In this document: positions 24,292-31,843 of the stretch, in pieces
Position numbering within the stretch: the stretch's first letter is position 1
Layout: each line of letters begins with the position of its first letter
From: Pseudomonas chlororaphis
GTDB lineage: Bacteria > Pseudomonadota > Gammaproteobacteria > Pseudomonadales > Pseudomonadaceae
Assembly: GCF_003731765.1 (NCBI RefSeq)
Contig: NZ_MOAL01000003.1
Location: forward strand, 62,001 to 126,000
Direction of reading: 5' to 3'
Length of the DNA: 64,000 bases
Made by a program: the position numbers and the translations under genes
Notes under the pieces: generated by a model
The model's database searches: none
What the model saw: the letters and a program-made list of their open reading frames with translations, nothing else
Told to the model about the DNA's origin: nothing

Positions 24292-24699
24292 ATGCAAATG
24301 AACGAAAATGGTGAGTGTCGTGTCTGTGGACTCATGTATGACCCATCTGACGAGGGCGATATAAAAAACCATAAAACGATACATAAAAAGTTAGCTTCTG
24401 GCGTACAACCGCGAAAAGTTAGGGAATTTTCGAAGGCATTTGGCTGGGCGGTCGCCTGCAATGATGGTGGGCTGGATCGTCTGAAAAGCGACTACACAAA
24501 TAGCGATCCTGAAATTGGCAAGCTGGCTATTGCGTTCTCTTGGTGGAGCCGCGCCCTTGACTATGGGGTGCCTGTTAAGGATTTCGATTCTTACATGGAT
24601 GCTCATTTGAAATTCATTGATGCCATTGTGAGCAAGGATGGCGAGGAAGAAAGGAACGCTCGACTAGCGATCAAAAAATGGGAGAGGTTCGCCGGTTGA
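24292..24699 (+). CDS. ESCO-like C2H2 zinc-finger orphan protein
   Basis: 135 residues. Residues 9-31 form Cys9-x2-Cys12-x14-His27-x3-His31, with GLMY directly after the second cysteine and Asp23 before the helix. This is close to the zinc finger of eukaryotic cohesin acetyltransferases (CPVCGMVY...D...H..FH). The remaining ~100 residues (VREFSKAFGWAVACNDGGLDRLKSDY, then SWWSRALDYGVPVKDFDSYMDAH) are helical and unrecognised; no acetyltransferase domain follows. CGGAAAA precedes the ATG at 24292; a second ATG at 24298 is possible. The finger suggests nucleic-acid or protein binding. Confidence 0.75.
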   Translation: MQMNENGECRVCGLMYDPSDEGDIKNHKTIHKKLASGVQPRKVREFSKAFGWAVACNDGGLDRLKSDYTNSDPEIGKLAIAFSWWSRALDYGVPVKDFDSYMDAHLKFIDAIVSKDGEEERNARLAIKKWERFAG

Positions 24700-24747
24700 A
24701 ACCTGGTGGACTCCATCGGTTATTCAACTGACCTAGGAAAATAGGAT

Positions 24748-25166
24748 ATGAACAGTTTTGCCCCCTTGCCATTTTCGCCATAGGAGCAGCTGCTTTTTAC
24801 CTATATCGTTCGCACAAGCGGAAGGTAGATTACGAAACTTTGTGTGAGGTAAGCCAAGCCTTGAGTAGCTTGGCTGACAGAGCAGGAGCTTACTCGAGTG
24901 AAAAGGCACACCCCCACGAAGTTATGGCCGCAGCCATCCGTGAAGCTCAGGCAGCAGTTATTGCGAAGCGTACGTTCGATTCGAACTACTCGAGTCATAT
25001 TCAACGCAAATTGCTCAGGTCATTCGCCCCGGACCTTCTTGAGTCTATTGGTATTTTTCGTGGCACGGCGAGGTTTAATAGGTGTTACTCAGCCTTGGCT
25101 GCGCTCGCTGGAGACTTTGAGCGCCTTCAATTTCCAAAAAATCAAAATGGTAACGCGCTGACCTAA
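24748..25166 (+). pseudogene. One-TM orphan gene broken by a single-base change in a C-tract
   Basis: The ATG at 24748 follows TAGGAAAATAGGAT, but its frame stops after 11 codons. From 24765 a second frame gives PLAIFAIGAAAFYLYRSHKR (one TM plus basic anchor) and continues for 120 codons to 25166 (DYETLCEVSQALSSLADRAG onward). Adding one C to the CCCCC run at 24761-24765 joins them into a 139-residue protein starting MNSFAPLAIFAIG. It could be an inactivating mutation, a sequencing error or a phase-variable tract. No family is recognised. Confidence 0.7.
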
Positions 25167-25198
25167 TTTAGTGATCCCAACAAACACAACTGAATCAA

Positions 25199-25263
25199 CA
25201 GAAAAATCGCGGCCCACCACCGGCCACAAGGGCCTTTTGCAGAGCCAAGGTCTTGCTTTCGAG
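25199..25263 (+). repeat. Diverged array repeat element E4
   Basis: It shares GAAAAATCGCG with E2 and has a GGCC-rich hairpin (CGGCC...GGCC) and CTTGCTTTCG in place of the 3' box. Only partly alignable with E1-E3, so membership is uncertain. Confidence 0.4.
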
Positions 25264-25272
25264 AACGACTAA

Positions 25273-25566
25273 ATGAACAAGATAAATTGGTTTTCCATTT
25301 CAAACCAAGATGGAAAGCGTTTCCCCGAGTGGCGACGGTCCTTCGGTGTTAGTGACGACGGAACTGTCTTTGTACCAGCCGCGATGGCGGGTGATGAGAC
25401 GGAGATGAATGTCATGCTTTGCGCATGCTTCGATGGTCAGGGCACTGCGGTTCATCTGGACCACCATTTCGTGCCAAGTGTTTGGTTAAAGAATGAATTC
25501 CCTAAGCACTCTGAACTGATCGAGATAATTGAAACTAGGGCGCAAACGCAGCTAGTAGCTCTGTAA
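25273..25566 (+). CDS. Orphan small protein with DDGTVFVP core
   Basis: 97 residues, MNKINWFSISNQDGKRFPEWRRSFGVSDDGTVFVPAAMAGDETEMNVMLCACFDG onward. Soluble and acidic, probably an alpha/beta fold. The ribosome site is weak (GAGAACGA). No family recognised; the style resembles immunity proteins of polymorphic toxins but no toxin gene is present here. Confidence 0.62.
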   Translation: MNKINWFSISNQDGKRFPEWRRSFGVSDDGTVFVPAAMAGDETEMNVMLCACFDGQGTAVHLDHHFVPSVWLKNEFPKHSELIEIIETRAQTQLVAL

Positions 25567-25639
25567 GGGATAACGAACATATTATCGATGCCCGCCACCG
25601 TCACCCTGCTCAATCGGCAGCGATAGGAAAATTACGTAC

Positions 25640-25870
25640 ATGATCCCGAGATGCAAATACATCGCCCAGGTGGATGAGCAAAAACTGCGGAGCATCGAGA
25701 TTCTTGGTCGCCTAGTCAAGCCTTTTGCATTGCAGTGCAATTCAAATCGTGCAGGTGTTCGAGTTTATGTAGGGTTACCAAAACACTTTTCATATCTGAA
25801 CGAAGCGAAGGCAGCGGCAAGCCAATTAGCTGGTGTGGAACTACACTGGCAAACCGTCGAGCCATCCTAG
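25640..25870 (+). CDS. Orphan protein ending in the duplicated 52-bp segment
   Basis: 76 residues, MIPRCKYIAQVDEQKLRSIEILGRLVKPF onward. The last 17 residues (AASQLAGVELHWQTVEP) are encoded by the 52-bp block shared with 21747-21798. Its stop TAG is part of the TAGGAAAA box that serves as the ribosome site of the next gene. AGGAAA precedes its own ATG. It looks like a fusion of a new 5' part to an old 3' end. Confidence 0.6.
   Translation: MIPRCKYIAQVDEQKLRSIEILGRLVKPFALQCNSNRAGVRVYVGLPKHFSYLNEAKAAASQLAGVELHWQTVEPS
25813..25864 (+). repeat. 52-bp perfect duplication, copy 2
   Basis: Identical to 21747-21798; see copy 1. It forms the 3' end of the 25640-25870 gene. Confidence 0.9.
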
Positions 25871-25881
25871 GAAAAGTGCTC

Positions 25882-26166
25882 ATGAGCAAGCGTGTGTGGA
25901 TCATCGAAGGTTGGGAAGGTCAGGCCTCGATCTGGTCGAACGAGATTCCGTGCAACGATCTTTCTGAAAGCAGATTAGGGGACGTGCTCAAGTGCCTAGT
26001 AGCTAAACACGGCCTTACTGAGGACGAGATTGTGAATGCGTTCGCACGGGCAAACACTGGGCGTTTTTCGCCCCATTTGGAGATAACAAAATCACAGGGG
26101 ACTGAGCCGTGGTCCCTTTCTTGCGGTGACAATCCGTTCTTCACCGCAAGGGTAGCCATGCGCTGA
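25882..26166 (+). CDS. Orphan small protein with tryptophan-rich N-terminus
   Basis: 94 residues, MSKRVWIIEGWEGQASIWSNEIPCNDLSESRLGDVLKCLVAKHGLTEDEIVNAFARANTGR onward. A beta strand then two helices seem likely. AGGAAAA lies 7 bases before the ATG. Separated by 11 bp from the previous stop. Unrecognised. Confidence 0.65.
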   Translation: MSKRVWIIEGWEGQASIWSNEIPCNDLSESRLGDVLKCLVAKHGLTEDEIVNAFARANTGRFSPHLEITKSQGTEPWSLSCGDNPFFTARVAMR

Positions 26167-26170
26167 GCCG

Positions 26171-26410
26171 ATGCAACAGAGCGACGCTCATTTTCGCGTT
26201 CACACGATAAAACTAGAGGAGCCTTATTACATGCTGGTCGAACTTTCCCCAGTACTGTTAACTACCTTGGAGCGGGTTAATGCTCTGCACATGGAGCTTG
26301 TGCAGGAAGATGATGTGCATAAGGCAAAACACTTGAGAGAGGAACATGGACGCGAGCGCACGATGTTGCTGATTCTTCTGAATGAGGCAGTCGCGGCCAG
26401 CCAAGTATAG
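26171..26410 (+). CDS. Orphan helical protein, last gene of the array
   Basis: 79 residues, MQQSDAHFRVHTIKLEEPYYMLVELSPVLLTTLERVNALHMELVQED onward, ending in a long amphipathic helix (HKAKHLREEHGRERTMLLILLNEAVAAS). It starts 4 bp after the previous stop, so translation is probably coupled. An AGGAAAA box follows at 26416 with no gene behind it. Confidence 0.6.
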   Translation: MQQSDAHFRVHTIKLEEPYYMLVELSPVLLTTLERVNALHMELVQEDDVHKAKHLREEHGRERTMLLILLNEAVAASQV

Positions 26411-26531
26411 CGTTAAGGAAAATACTGGATATTTGATTTCCTAAAAAAGAAAAGGACGAAGGGTGTTACCTCACCAACCCCTTACTGTCCTGAGAGACTT
26501 TAGCTGGTTAAACGCTGTTAAGCGCGTGTCC

Positions 26532-26557
26532 AAAAAAGGGAGTGCATTTGCACTCCC
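26532..26557 (-). terminator. Terminator of the leftward island operon
   Basis: GGGAGTGC (26538-26545), loop ATTT, GCACTCCC (26550-26557): a perfect 8-bp stem. On the minus strand it is followed by TTTTTT (26537-26532). It stops leftward transcription at the boundary with the orphan-gene array. Confidence 0.85.
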
Positions 26558-26606
26558 CTATTCGTTGTCGGGCTATTCGGGGCCCTAGGCTTTTGGCTTG
26601 CTCACG

Positions 26607-26792
26607 CTATCGAGGGTGAAGCTGGTTTTCGATGCGTTTCACTTCGGCGGCTATCGCGGTTATCGACAGCCTTTCTATGGTGGTCAGGGTTTGATGATTG
26701 CTCTCAATTAGTTCCACCAGGTTCAGCAGATAGAGTCGCCTGTCCTTGAGTGCATCGCGGGTTGATGGTGAAGGTTCCTTTACCTCTGACAT
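26607..26792 (-). CDS. Small helical protein of the replication side
   Basis: 61 residues, MSEVKEPSPSTRDALKDRRLYLLNLVELIESNHQTLTTIERLSITAIAAEVKRIENQLHPR. A single long helix pair, soluble. The ATG at 26792 follows GAGAGCACAGGATC. It precedes the terminator by 50 bp and is last in the leftward unit. No family recognised. Confidence 0.6.
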   Translation of the reverse strand: MSEVKEPSPSTRDALKDRRLYLLNLVELIESNHQTLTTIERLSITAIAAEVKRIENQLHPR

Positions 26793-26829
26793 GATCCTGT
26801 GCTCTCTTCATTTCGGGTTTGCAGTGCAG

Positions 26830-26849
26830 CAGCCTGCGAGCGCAGGCTG
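26830..26849. terminator. Hairpin upstream of the small helical gene
   Basis: CAGCCTGC, loop GAGC, GCAGGCTG: a perfect 8-bp stem without a T-run, 44 bp after the coiled-coil gene stop. It may reduce read-through into the last gene. Confidence 0.4.
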
Positions 26850-26893
26850 TGCCCTTTCGTGACCTCGTCGAGGCCCCAATTTTGATGACAGAC

Positions 26894-27772
26894 CTACGCC
26901 GCCACGTCAGTCTCACTCTCGGTGTCAGCGCTGAGGCCGATGATTTCGTTAGGCCCGAATTGTGTGGCTCCGCCCATCAAATTGCCCTGATCCCATTTTT
27001 GATAGAGGTTCACGCGGCCAGGAATTTTGAGGTCATGGAAGGCCATTTGCTCACGGCCCATGTAGCGCAAGCCAGCATAGAGCTTTGCTCCGAGGTCAAT
27101 CAGCGTCTGAGCTGCGGTGTCCCACTCCTCCTCAAGGCGTTCAGTAGCCAGTAGCACTGCACTTCGTTCAATTTTTGCGTATTCGCGGTCTGCTTCATCA
27201 ATGTGCTCATCGACGATTTGAATCTCCTTTTCCAGTGCATTGATGATCAAGCCTTGGCGACGTTGATGTTCCTGTGCTGCTTCCAAGGCTTTGGCCGCTT
27301 TCTGAGCGGCTGTCGAGGCCGTTTTTTCAGCATCTACGTCGCCCCACGCTACTGCTTGGGCATAGCTCCGTGCCGCTTCCTCCTCGGCAAGGCGAGCTTC
27401 GGAAAGTTGCTTGCTGGTCTGGGCCTTGGTTTCCTCCAGGCGAGAGCTCAGCGCTTGACGTTTCTCTAGCAGTTCGACTTTATCTGCTGCCCAGGAATGC
27501 AGTTTTTCGTGGTACGTGTTCATCAAGCCCGGAGTGCCTTGTTTGCGCTCGTGCCAGCTAAGGTCGCGGTCGATCATGTCGATATTATGTTTGAGGGCCT
27601 TGATACGGCTCCGGCTGCTGATGATGTTGAATTCGATCTCACTTTTTGCAGGTGAATGCTCCGCTCCCGGTTTGCTAAGCGTGGCTTCACATTGGGTAAT
27701 TTTCTCCTGAAAGCTCTGGATTTCTGATTCAAGTTTGGCGCGGTTCGCAGTCAGAGTTTCAACGGTTTGCAT
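26894..27772 (-). CDS. Coiled-coil protein of the replication module
   Basis: 292 residues, MQTVETLTANRAKLESEIQS onward. Residues about 1-75 and 95-215 are heptad-rich (LEETKAQTSKQLSEARLAEEEAARSYAQ, ALEAAQEHQRRQGLIINALEKEIQIVDEHIDEADREYAK). A short globular tail follows (LGAKLYAGLRYMGREQMAFHDLKIPG). The start has TTTTTTAGGAAA upstream. Position right after the primase/helicase gene suggests a partner in element maintenance, but no family is recognised. Confidence 0.8.
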   Translation of the reverse strand: MQTVETLTANRAKLESEIQSFQEKITQCEATLSKPGAEHSPAKSEIEFNIISSRSRIKALKHNIDMIDRDLSWHERKQGTPGLMNTYHEKLHSWAADKVELLEKRQALSSRLEETKAQTSKQLSEARLAEEEAARSYAQAVAWGDVDAEKTASTAAQKAAKALEAAQEHQRRQGLIINALEKEIQIVDEHIDEADREYAKIERSAVLLATERLEEEWDTAAQTLIDLGAKLYAGLRYMGREQMAFHDLKIPGRVNLYQKWDQGNLMGGATQFGPNEIIGLSADTESETDVAA

Positions 27773-27859
27773 GATGGATTTCCTAAAAAAGAGTGGGGTT
27801 GAATGAGTGGCTGGCGAGGCCGGAAGCGCCCGGCTAAATCTCGTCGTCATGAGCTGCCT

Positions 27860-30751
27860 TTAGGCTGCTTCCGTTTCTGCCAATGCCACCTCATTCCCTG
27901 GTTCGCTCAAGACTACATAGCAGCGCTGAACCCCCATGCCGGGCAGACGTACCGAGCAAGAAGCCTTTCCGTCCTTGGCCGGTTGCAGCACGCCCCGCTG
28001 GATCAGTTCTCGATTGACGGCTGTGAGGTTCAACCCCCGAAACACCTCCGAACGCCATGCCTCCGGCAACACGTAGTAGGTGATAGTTGTGTGCAGGGTG
28101 TCGCCCATGCCGTGTTCCATGGTCTTGCGAAAGCCCAGCCGGTCGATGGTCCGTGGTCCGTGTTCATCGATCTTGGCGGCAGTGGATTCCCACCGGGTGA
28201 ACCGGCTTTCTCCGAAGCGCTCGATCACCTGGCGCAGTCGGGCCATGATGGCTTCGCCCTCCAGGTTGCCCGCGCCACCCCGCTCAGCCAGCCACCCATG
28301 CAAGCAAACCCGGGCAGCAGTCGTGGCAGTGCCATCCGGCCAGCCGGTAACACCAAAGGCTGTCGCCAGCTCGCCCGCCGCAGCGGCGAGGCCGAAGCGC
28401 AGGGCGGCACGTTGAGCTTGACCGCTGGCCGTGGCGGGTAGGTTTTGGATGATGAATTGCTCCAGGGTGCGGCGAACGATCACCGACCACCTCAGCATCT
28501 CGCCGGGCTCACTCAGGGCCTTCAGGAAGGCGGTGAGGGGCGTGCCGTAGAACTTGGCTACGCGAGCCTTGAGCGCATCGGAGAGGGCGGCGGCATCCTC
28601 AAAACCGTTCAGCACATCGAACATGCCGAGCCCCTTGCTGGCGTCCGCTGGCACGGCAAGCATGCGGACCTCCATACCGGCTTTCAGCTCCTTGTTGGCC
28701 TCGGCCATGTGCTGCGCCAATGTCTTTTCGCCGGTCGAGAGAAACAGCAAGCGCCACTCCTGAACCTGTCGGCCTGCTTGGCCCCGATCATTGGCCCGGG
28801 CTTTACCAGTGCCGTTGCCGAGCATGTAGACCGTCTCGCCAATGATGCGGGCATCGCACATGCCGATTTCATCCAGTACCAGAAGCCCGTCTGAGTGCGC
28901 GGCGGCGATGGACTCCAGGGCGTTGTCTGTAGAGCGCCATGAACGCACCAAGCGCGGCCCGCCATAGACCGAGGCGGCCACCTGCAAGTGGGTCGTTTTG
29001 CCGCCTGAACTGTCGCCGTAGAAGTGGAAACCGCCCGACTCATGGCCCAGCAAGTTCAGCAAAGGGCCCGCAAAGGCCACGCTAACGACAAACGCCAAGC
29101 GGTGATTGCCAACGCACAGAGCGCCGATCTGCTGCTGCCATTGCTCCAGGGAGCCCGCCTCGCTGATCGGCGGGAGCTGGGCACCGGCCTCGTAAAAGTG
29201 CAGGTGCTCTTCGTGCGATCCGATCTGTTGCTCAGGCAAAAGGAAGGCGTTGCCGTGCCAGCCCAGGCGCGTCACCAGACGGGCCCGCTGTGCGCTGTCA
29301 AAGCCGCCGAGGTAGCTCTGCAAGTCGTTGCGTGCGTTACGTCCCGAACGGCTCCCTGCGAGGCGCAGGCCCATGTCTACCAGTGGCCCCAATACGTCTT
29401 TGCCGAAGTCGCCGGTCATCGTCCGGGCTGGAATGTTCCAGCGCTTTTTGGCGCCGTCTGGATCGTCGAACTCGACCAGCAGGCCCCAGTTATGGCCCTT
29501 CTCGTCACGGGTGCGGGCGATGATTTCCAGGGGCGAGCACACCGGGCGTGCCTCACCATCATCACCGGCATAAAACACCCCTTCGGGCGTCAGGCGAAAG
29601 CCACCGGGCATCAGGTCATTTTTCGATTTCGCCGGACGCTTGGCCGCTGTCTTTGCTTTGACGGGCTCCTCTGTTTTTTCGTCCGCCGTGTTCACGAAAA
29701 GCTCACCGCTGCGCACCAGCTCTGCAACGTGGCCAGCGGTCCAGCCCTTGCTCAGTGCGTCGGCAGCGTCGTCGCCGTCTACCCACTTGCCGCCTTTGGC
29801 AAACGAGTGCTTACCATCCTTGGTGGTGGGCTTGCGTTTGAACGCCTCAAGCGCCACTCGCTGTACTGACTCCGCACCCAGCTCAAGCAGCTTCGGCTCG
29901 ATGGCGTCCATGCAGGCTTTACCGCTGGCATCGTTGTCCGGCCAGAGCAGCACCGAGCGACCTTTGAGCGGCGACAGGTCGGTCTTGTGCCAAGAGTTCG
30001 AACCGTTCGGCCAGCAGGTGGCCACGTACCCAGGCATCAGTTCAGCCGCGGCGTCTGCGGCCTTTTCGCCTTCGCACAGCACCACCGTAGCATCGGCGCG
30101 CAGGGCCAGCTCATCCAGGTGCAACAAAGGACGCGGCTCAGGCAAACCTTGCCAGCGCCATTGAGTGGTTTGGCCATCGGACCGTTTGCACCAGGTCAGC
30201 GGAGCAAAGACCTTCCTTGGCTTACCGTCTTCATCCGGGCCCAGGTCGAAGCGATAGAGCGCCATGACCGGCAGGCCTTGAGCGTCGCGATAGATCCACA
30301 CCTTGGATGGCGCGCCGTGCTGCCGATGTTTGGCCGGGCACTTGCTCATGGCCTCGCTCGGGATCGGCTGAATCGCGATCCATTCCAGCGCCTTGGGTTT
30401 GGCCGGTGCGGGTTTAGCCTGGGCTGTTCCGGCAGACACGTTGAGCAGTTCCGCCAGCTTGTTGCAGGCTTCTACGTCCGTGCCGCCGTCGATGTAGCGC
30501 ACCAGGTCGATCAGATCGCCGCCCTTGTCGCCCGCGGCGAAGTCCGACCAGGTGCCTTTGCTCAAGCTGACCTTGAGTGAGCCTGCGCGTTTGTCGGTGC
30601 GGGTGGGATTGGGTGCGGTGTATTCCTTGCCGCCGTCCACGCGTTTGCCGTGGGGCAGCCAGTGAGCGAGCACACGGTCGATGTTCTGTAACGCAATAGC
30701 TTTGACTTGGGCGAATGTTGGGCGACGTGCGTTGGAACTTGAGGCCTTCAT
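27860..30751 (-). CDS. DUF927 primase/helicase-like replication protein
   Basis: 963 residues. An N-terminal region (about 1-115) contains SLSKGTWSDFAAGDKGGDLIDLVRYI. A Toprim-like part follows, with VVLCEGEKAADAAAE near residue 225 and LLWPDNDASGKA near 270. The DUF927 superfamily ATPase comes next, with Walker A GDSSGGKTT near 578 and Walker B GLLVLDEIGMCD near 622, and a 250-residue C-terminal domain. This layout combines primer synthesis and DNA unwinding, in the manner of phage P4 alpha, and would drive autonomous replication of the excised island. Its ATG overlaps the stop of the DUF3077 gene (ATGA). Confidence 0.9.
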   Translation of the reverse strand: MKASSSNARRPTFAQVKAIALQNIDRVLAHWLPHGKRVDGGKEYTAPNPTRTDKRAGSLKVSLSKGTWSDFAAGDKGGDLIDLVRYIDGGTDVEACNKLAELLNVSAGTAQAKPAPAKPKALEWIAIQPIPSEAMSKCPAKHRQHGAPSKVWIYRDAQGLPVMALYRFDLGPDEDGKPRKVFAPLTWCKRSDGQTTQWRWQGLPEPRPLLHLDELALRADATVVLCEGEKAADAAAELMPGYVATCWPNGSNSWHKTDLSPLKGRSVLLWPDNDASGKACMDAIEPKLLELGAESVQRVALEAFKRKPTTKDGKHSFAKGGKWVDGDDAADALSKGWTAGHVAELVRSGELFVNTADEKTEEPVKAKTAAKRPAKSKNDLMPGGFRLTPEGVFYAGDDGEARPVCSPLEIIARTRDEKGHNWGLLVEFDDPDGAKKRWNIPARTMTGDFGKDVLGPLVDMGLRLAGSRSGRNARNDLQSYLGGFDSAQRARLVTRLGWHGNAFLLPEQQIGSHEEHLHFYEAGAQLPPISEAGSLEQWQQQIGALCVGNHRLAFVVSVAFAGPLLNLLGHESGGFHFYGDSSGGKTTHLQVAASVYGGPRLVRSWRSTDNALESIAAAHSDGLLVLDEIGMCDARIIGETVYMLGNGTGKARANDRGQAGRQVQEWRLLFLSTGEKTLAQHMAEANKELKAGMEVRMLAVPADASKGLGMFDVLNGFEDAAALSDALKARVAKFYGTPLTAFLKALSEPGEMLRWSVIVRRTLEQFIIQNLPATASGQAQRAALRFGLAAAAGELATAFGVTGWPDGTATTAARVCLHGWLAERGGAGNLEGEAIMARLRQVIERFGESRFTRWESTAAKIDEHGPRTIDRLGFRKTMEHGMGDTLHTTITYYVLPEAWRSEVFRGLNLTAVNRELIQRGVLQPAKDGKASCSVRLPGMGVQRCYVVLSEPGNEVALAETEAA

Positions 30752-31032
30752 ACGCCACCGCCTTGAGCCAATTGCAGCCCGCTGGTTACGTCATCAATGA
30801 TCGCCTTCGCCATCTCGCTCAAGTAATGCGAAGCCCAGACCATCGCGTCGTTGTCGTTATCCATGCCGCTCAGGAGCGTGAGCTTGTTTACACAATCCAT
30901 GAGTAGAGAAGCTTGTTCGAGCGCCTCCTCGCACGATATGCCGGGATTGATACGGAACAGTGGCTTGTTCTGAACGCTGCACTTGGCAAAGGTGGCGCCA
31001 CCGACTGTATTGAGTGCAATGGAAGGGGTCAT
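30748..31032 (-). CDS. DUF3077 protein
   Basis: 94 residues. It carries the DUF3077 pattern FRINPGISCEEALEQASLLMDCVNKLTLLS and DAMVWASHYLSEMAKAIIDDV. The family is almost confined to Pseudomonas and its mobile elements; function unknown. It is the third of four genes joined by 4-bp ATGA overlaps ending in the primase/helicase gene, so an auxiliary role in regulation or replication is likely. Confidence 0.88.
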   Translation of the reverse strand: MTPSIALNTVGGATFAKCSVQNKPLFRINPGISCEEALEQASLLMDCVNKLTLLSGMDNDNDAMVWASHYLSEMAKAIIDDVTSGLQLAQGGGV

Positions 31033-31313
31033 TGGGCACCGCCTTTCTGATCCAGCGGAACGGACGTCACGTCAGCGTGCAGAGCGAGTGTTTTGATCAG
31101 GCCGAGGGTGCCGCGAACGTCCCAAAGAATGGCGGCAATGACGTGGTTAGCGAGGCGCGAGGATTCGTTTTCGAAATGATCCTCGAGCAGAATCAGCACG
31201 GAATCGGCGCGCGTAATAGCGCAGGTGATGGCGTCAATGGGAACACCGGCTTCTGCGTTCAGGCTGACGCAAAGAAGATCTTCGGGCAGGGCGCAACTCA
31301 GGGTGTTGTTCAT
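31029..31313 (-). CDS. Unrecognised acidic protein of the replication operon
   Basis: 94 residues, MNNTLSCALPEDLLCVSLNAEAGVPIDAITCAITRADSVLILLEDHFENESSRLANHVIAAILWDVRGTLGLI onward. Helical and acidic, with ATGA overlaps at both ends. The size and the tandem position beside DUF3077 suggest it may be a distant relative (both have an A-x-x-I-x-x-x-x-x-x-L-E/D pattern), but I cannot confirm this. Confidence 0.7.
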   Translation of the reverse strand: MNNTLSCALPEDLLCVSLNAEAGVPIDAITCAITRADSVLILLEDHFENESSRLANHVIAAILWDVRGTLGLIKTLALHADVTSVPLDQKGGAQ

Positions 31314-31468
31314 TGGACACCCCCTGCGGTTTCCAGGGCGCGAGCCTTGGTCATGTGGGCGTTGTAGCGGGAAAGGCGTGTAGCGAGGCTGGAGTTGGCG
31401 TGTAAAGCGGCGAGAGCCATAGCCCTGTGGGCAGCGGCGCGAATTTTGGACGGATTGAGGGCGTGCAT
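31310..31468 (-). CDS. Small basic protein, first gene of the replication operon
   Basis: 52 residues, MHALNPSKIRAAAHRAMALAALHANSSLATRLSRYNAHMTKARALETAGGVQ. AAAGGAG lies 8 bases before the ATG, so the start is well supported. Ala/Arg-rich, helical. A longer in-frame extension back to 31810 has no ribosome site and I treat it as non-coding or as a leader. Function unknown. Confidence 0.65.
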   Translation of the reverse strand: MHALNPSKIRAAAHRAMALAALHANSSLATRLSRYNAHMTKARALETAGGVQ

Positions 31469-31843
31469 GGGCAAAACTCCTTTGTCTGGGGAGCTGCCAC
31501 GGTTCGCCGTCAAACGAATTAGGGTGGCAGCTGTACGCAGGTTGACGGACCGGGGACAAAGGAACCCGGCATACCCGAAGGTATCCCGCGCACAGCCGCC
31601 ATAAAACGGGAATGCGGGCACAAAAAAAGCGCCTGCAATCTTGATGGGGGCGCCTGTGCGCCAATGTCTGTTCGGGCCGTCAAACCCGGTCGCTGATTTT
31701 GCAGCGACGTCGAGAGAGTAACGCCCGTTTTTTGAAAGTGCAACTGCGCCGATGGCTTGCGGATTTTTCAGGTGCGGCATAAATTGTTCGTGCATGTAGA
31801 TTGACCTCAACGCCTCCGGATTGCCCCCGGGGGCGTTTTCGTT
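31469..31843. other. Leader region between the AlpA pair and the replication operon
   Basis: 375 bases without a firm gene. On the minus strand a GC-rich hairpin-prone block (GGCGCCTGTGCG...GGGCGCTTTTTTTG, around 31621-31665) looks like an attenuator ahead of the replication operon. A long minus-strand frame with ...GYAGFLCPRSVNLRTAATL... reads through it. In P4 the matching region encodes immunity RNA and leader peptides; any analogy is inference. Confidence 0.4.

Noticed and set aside
31310..31810. 167-codon leftward frame including the small first gene of the replication operon
   Set aside because: The strong Shine-Dalgarno (AAAGGAG) is at the inner ATG 31468, none at the outer start; the outer part covers inverted repeats.
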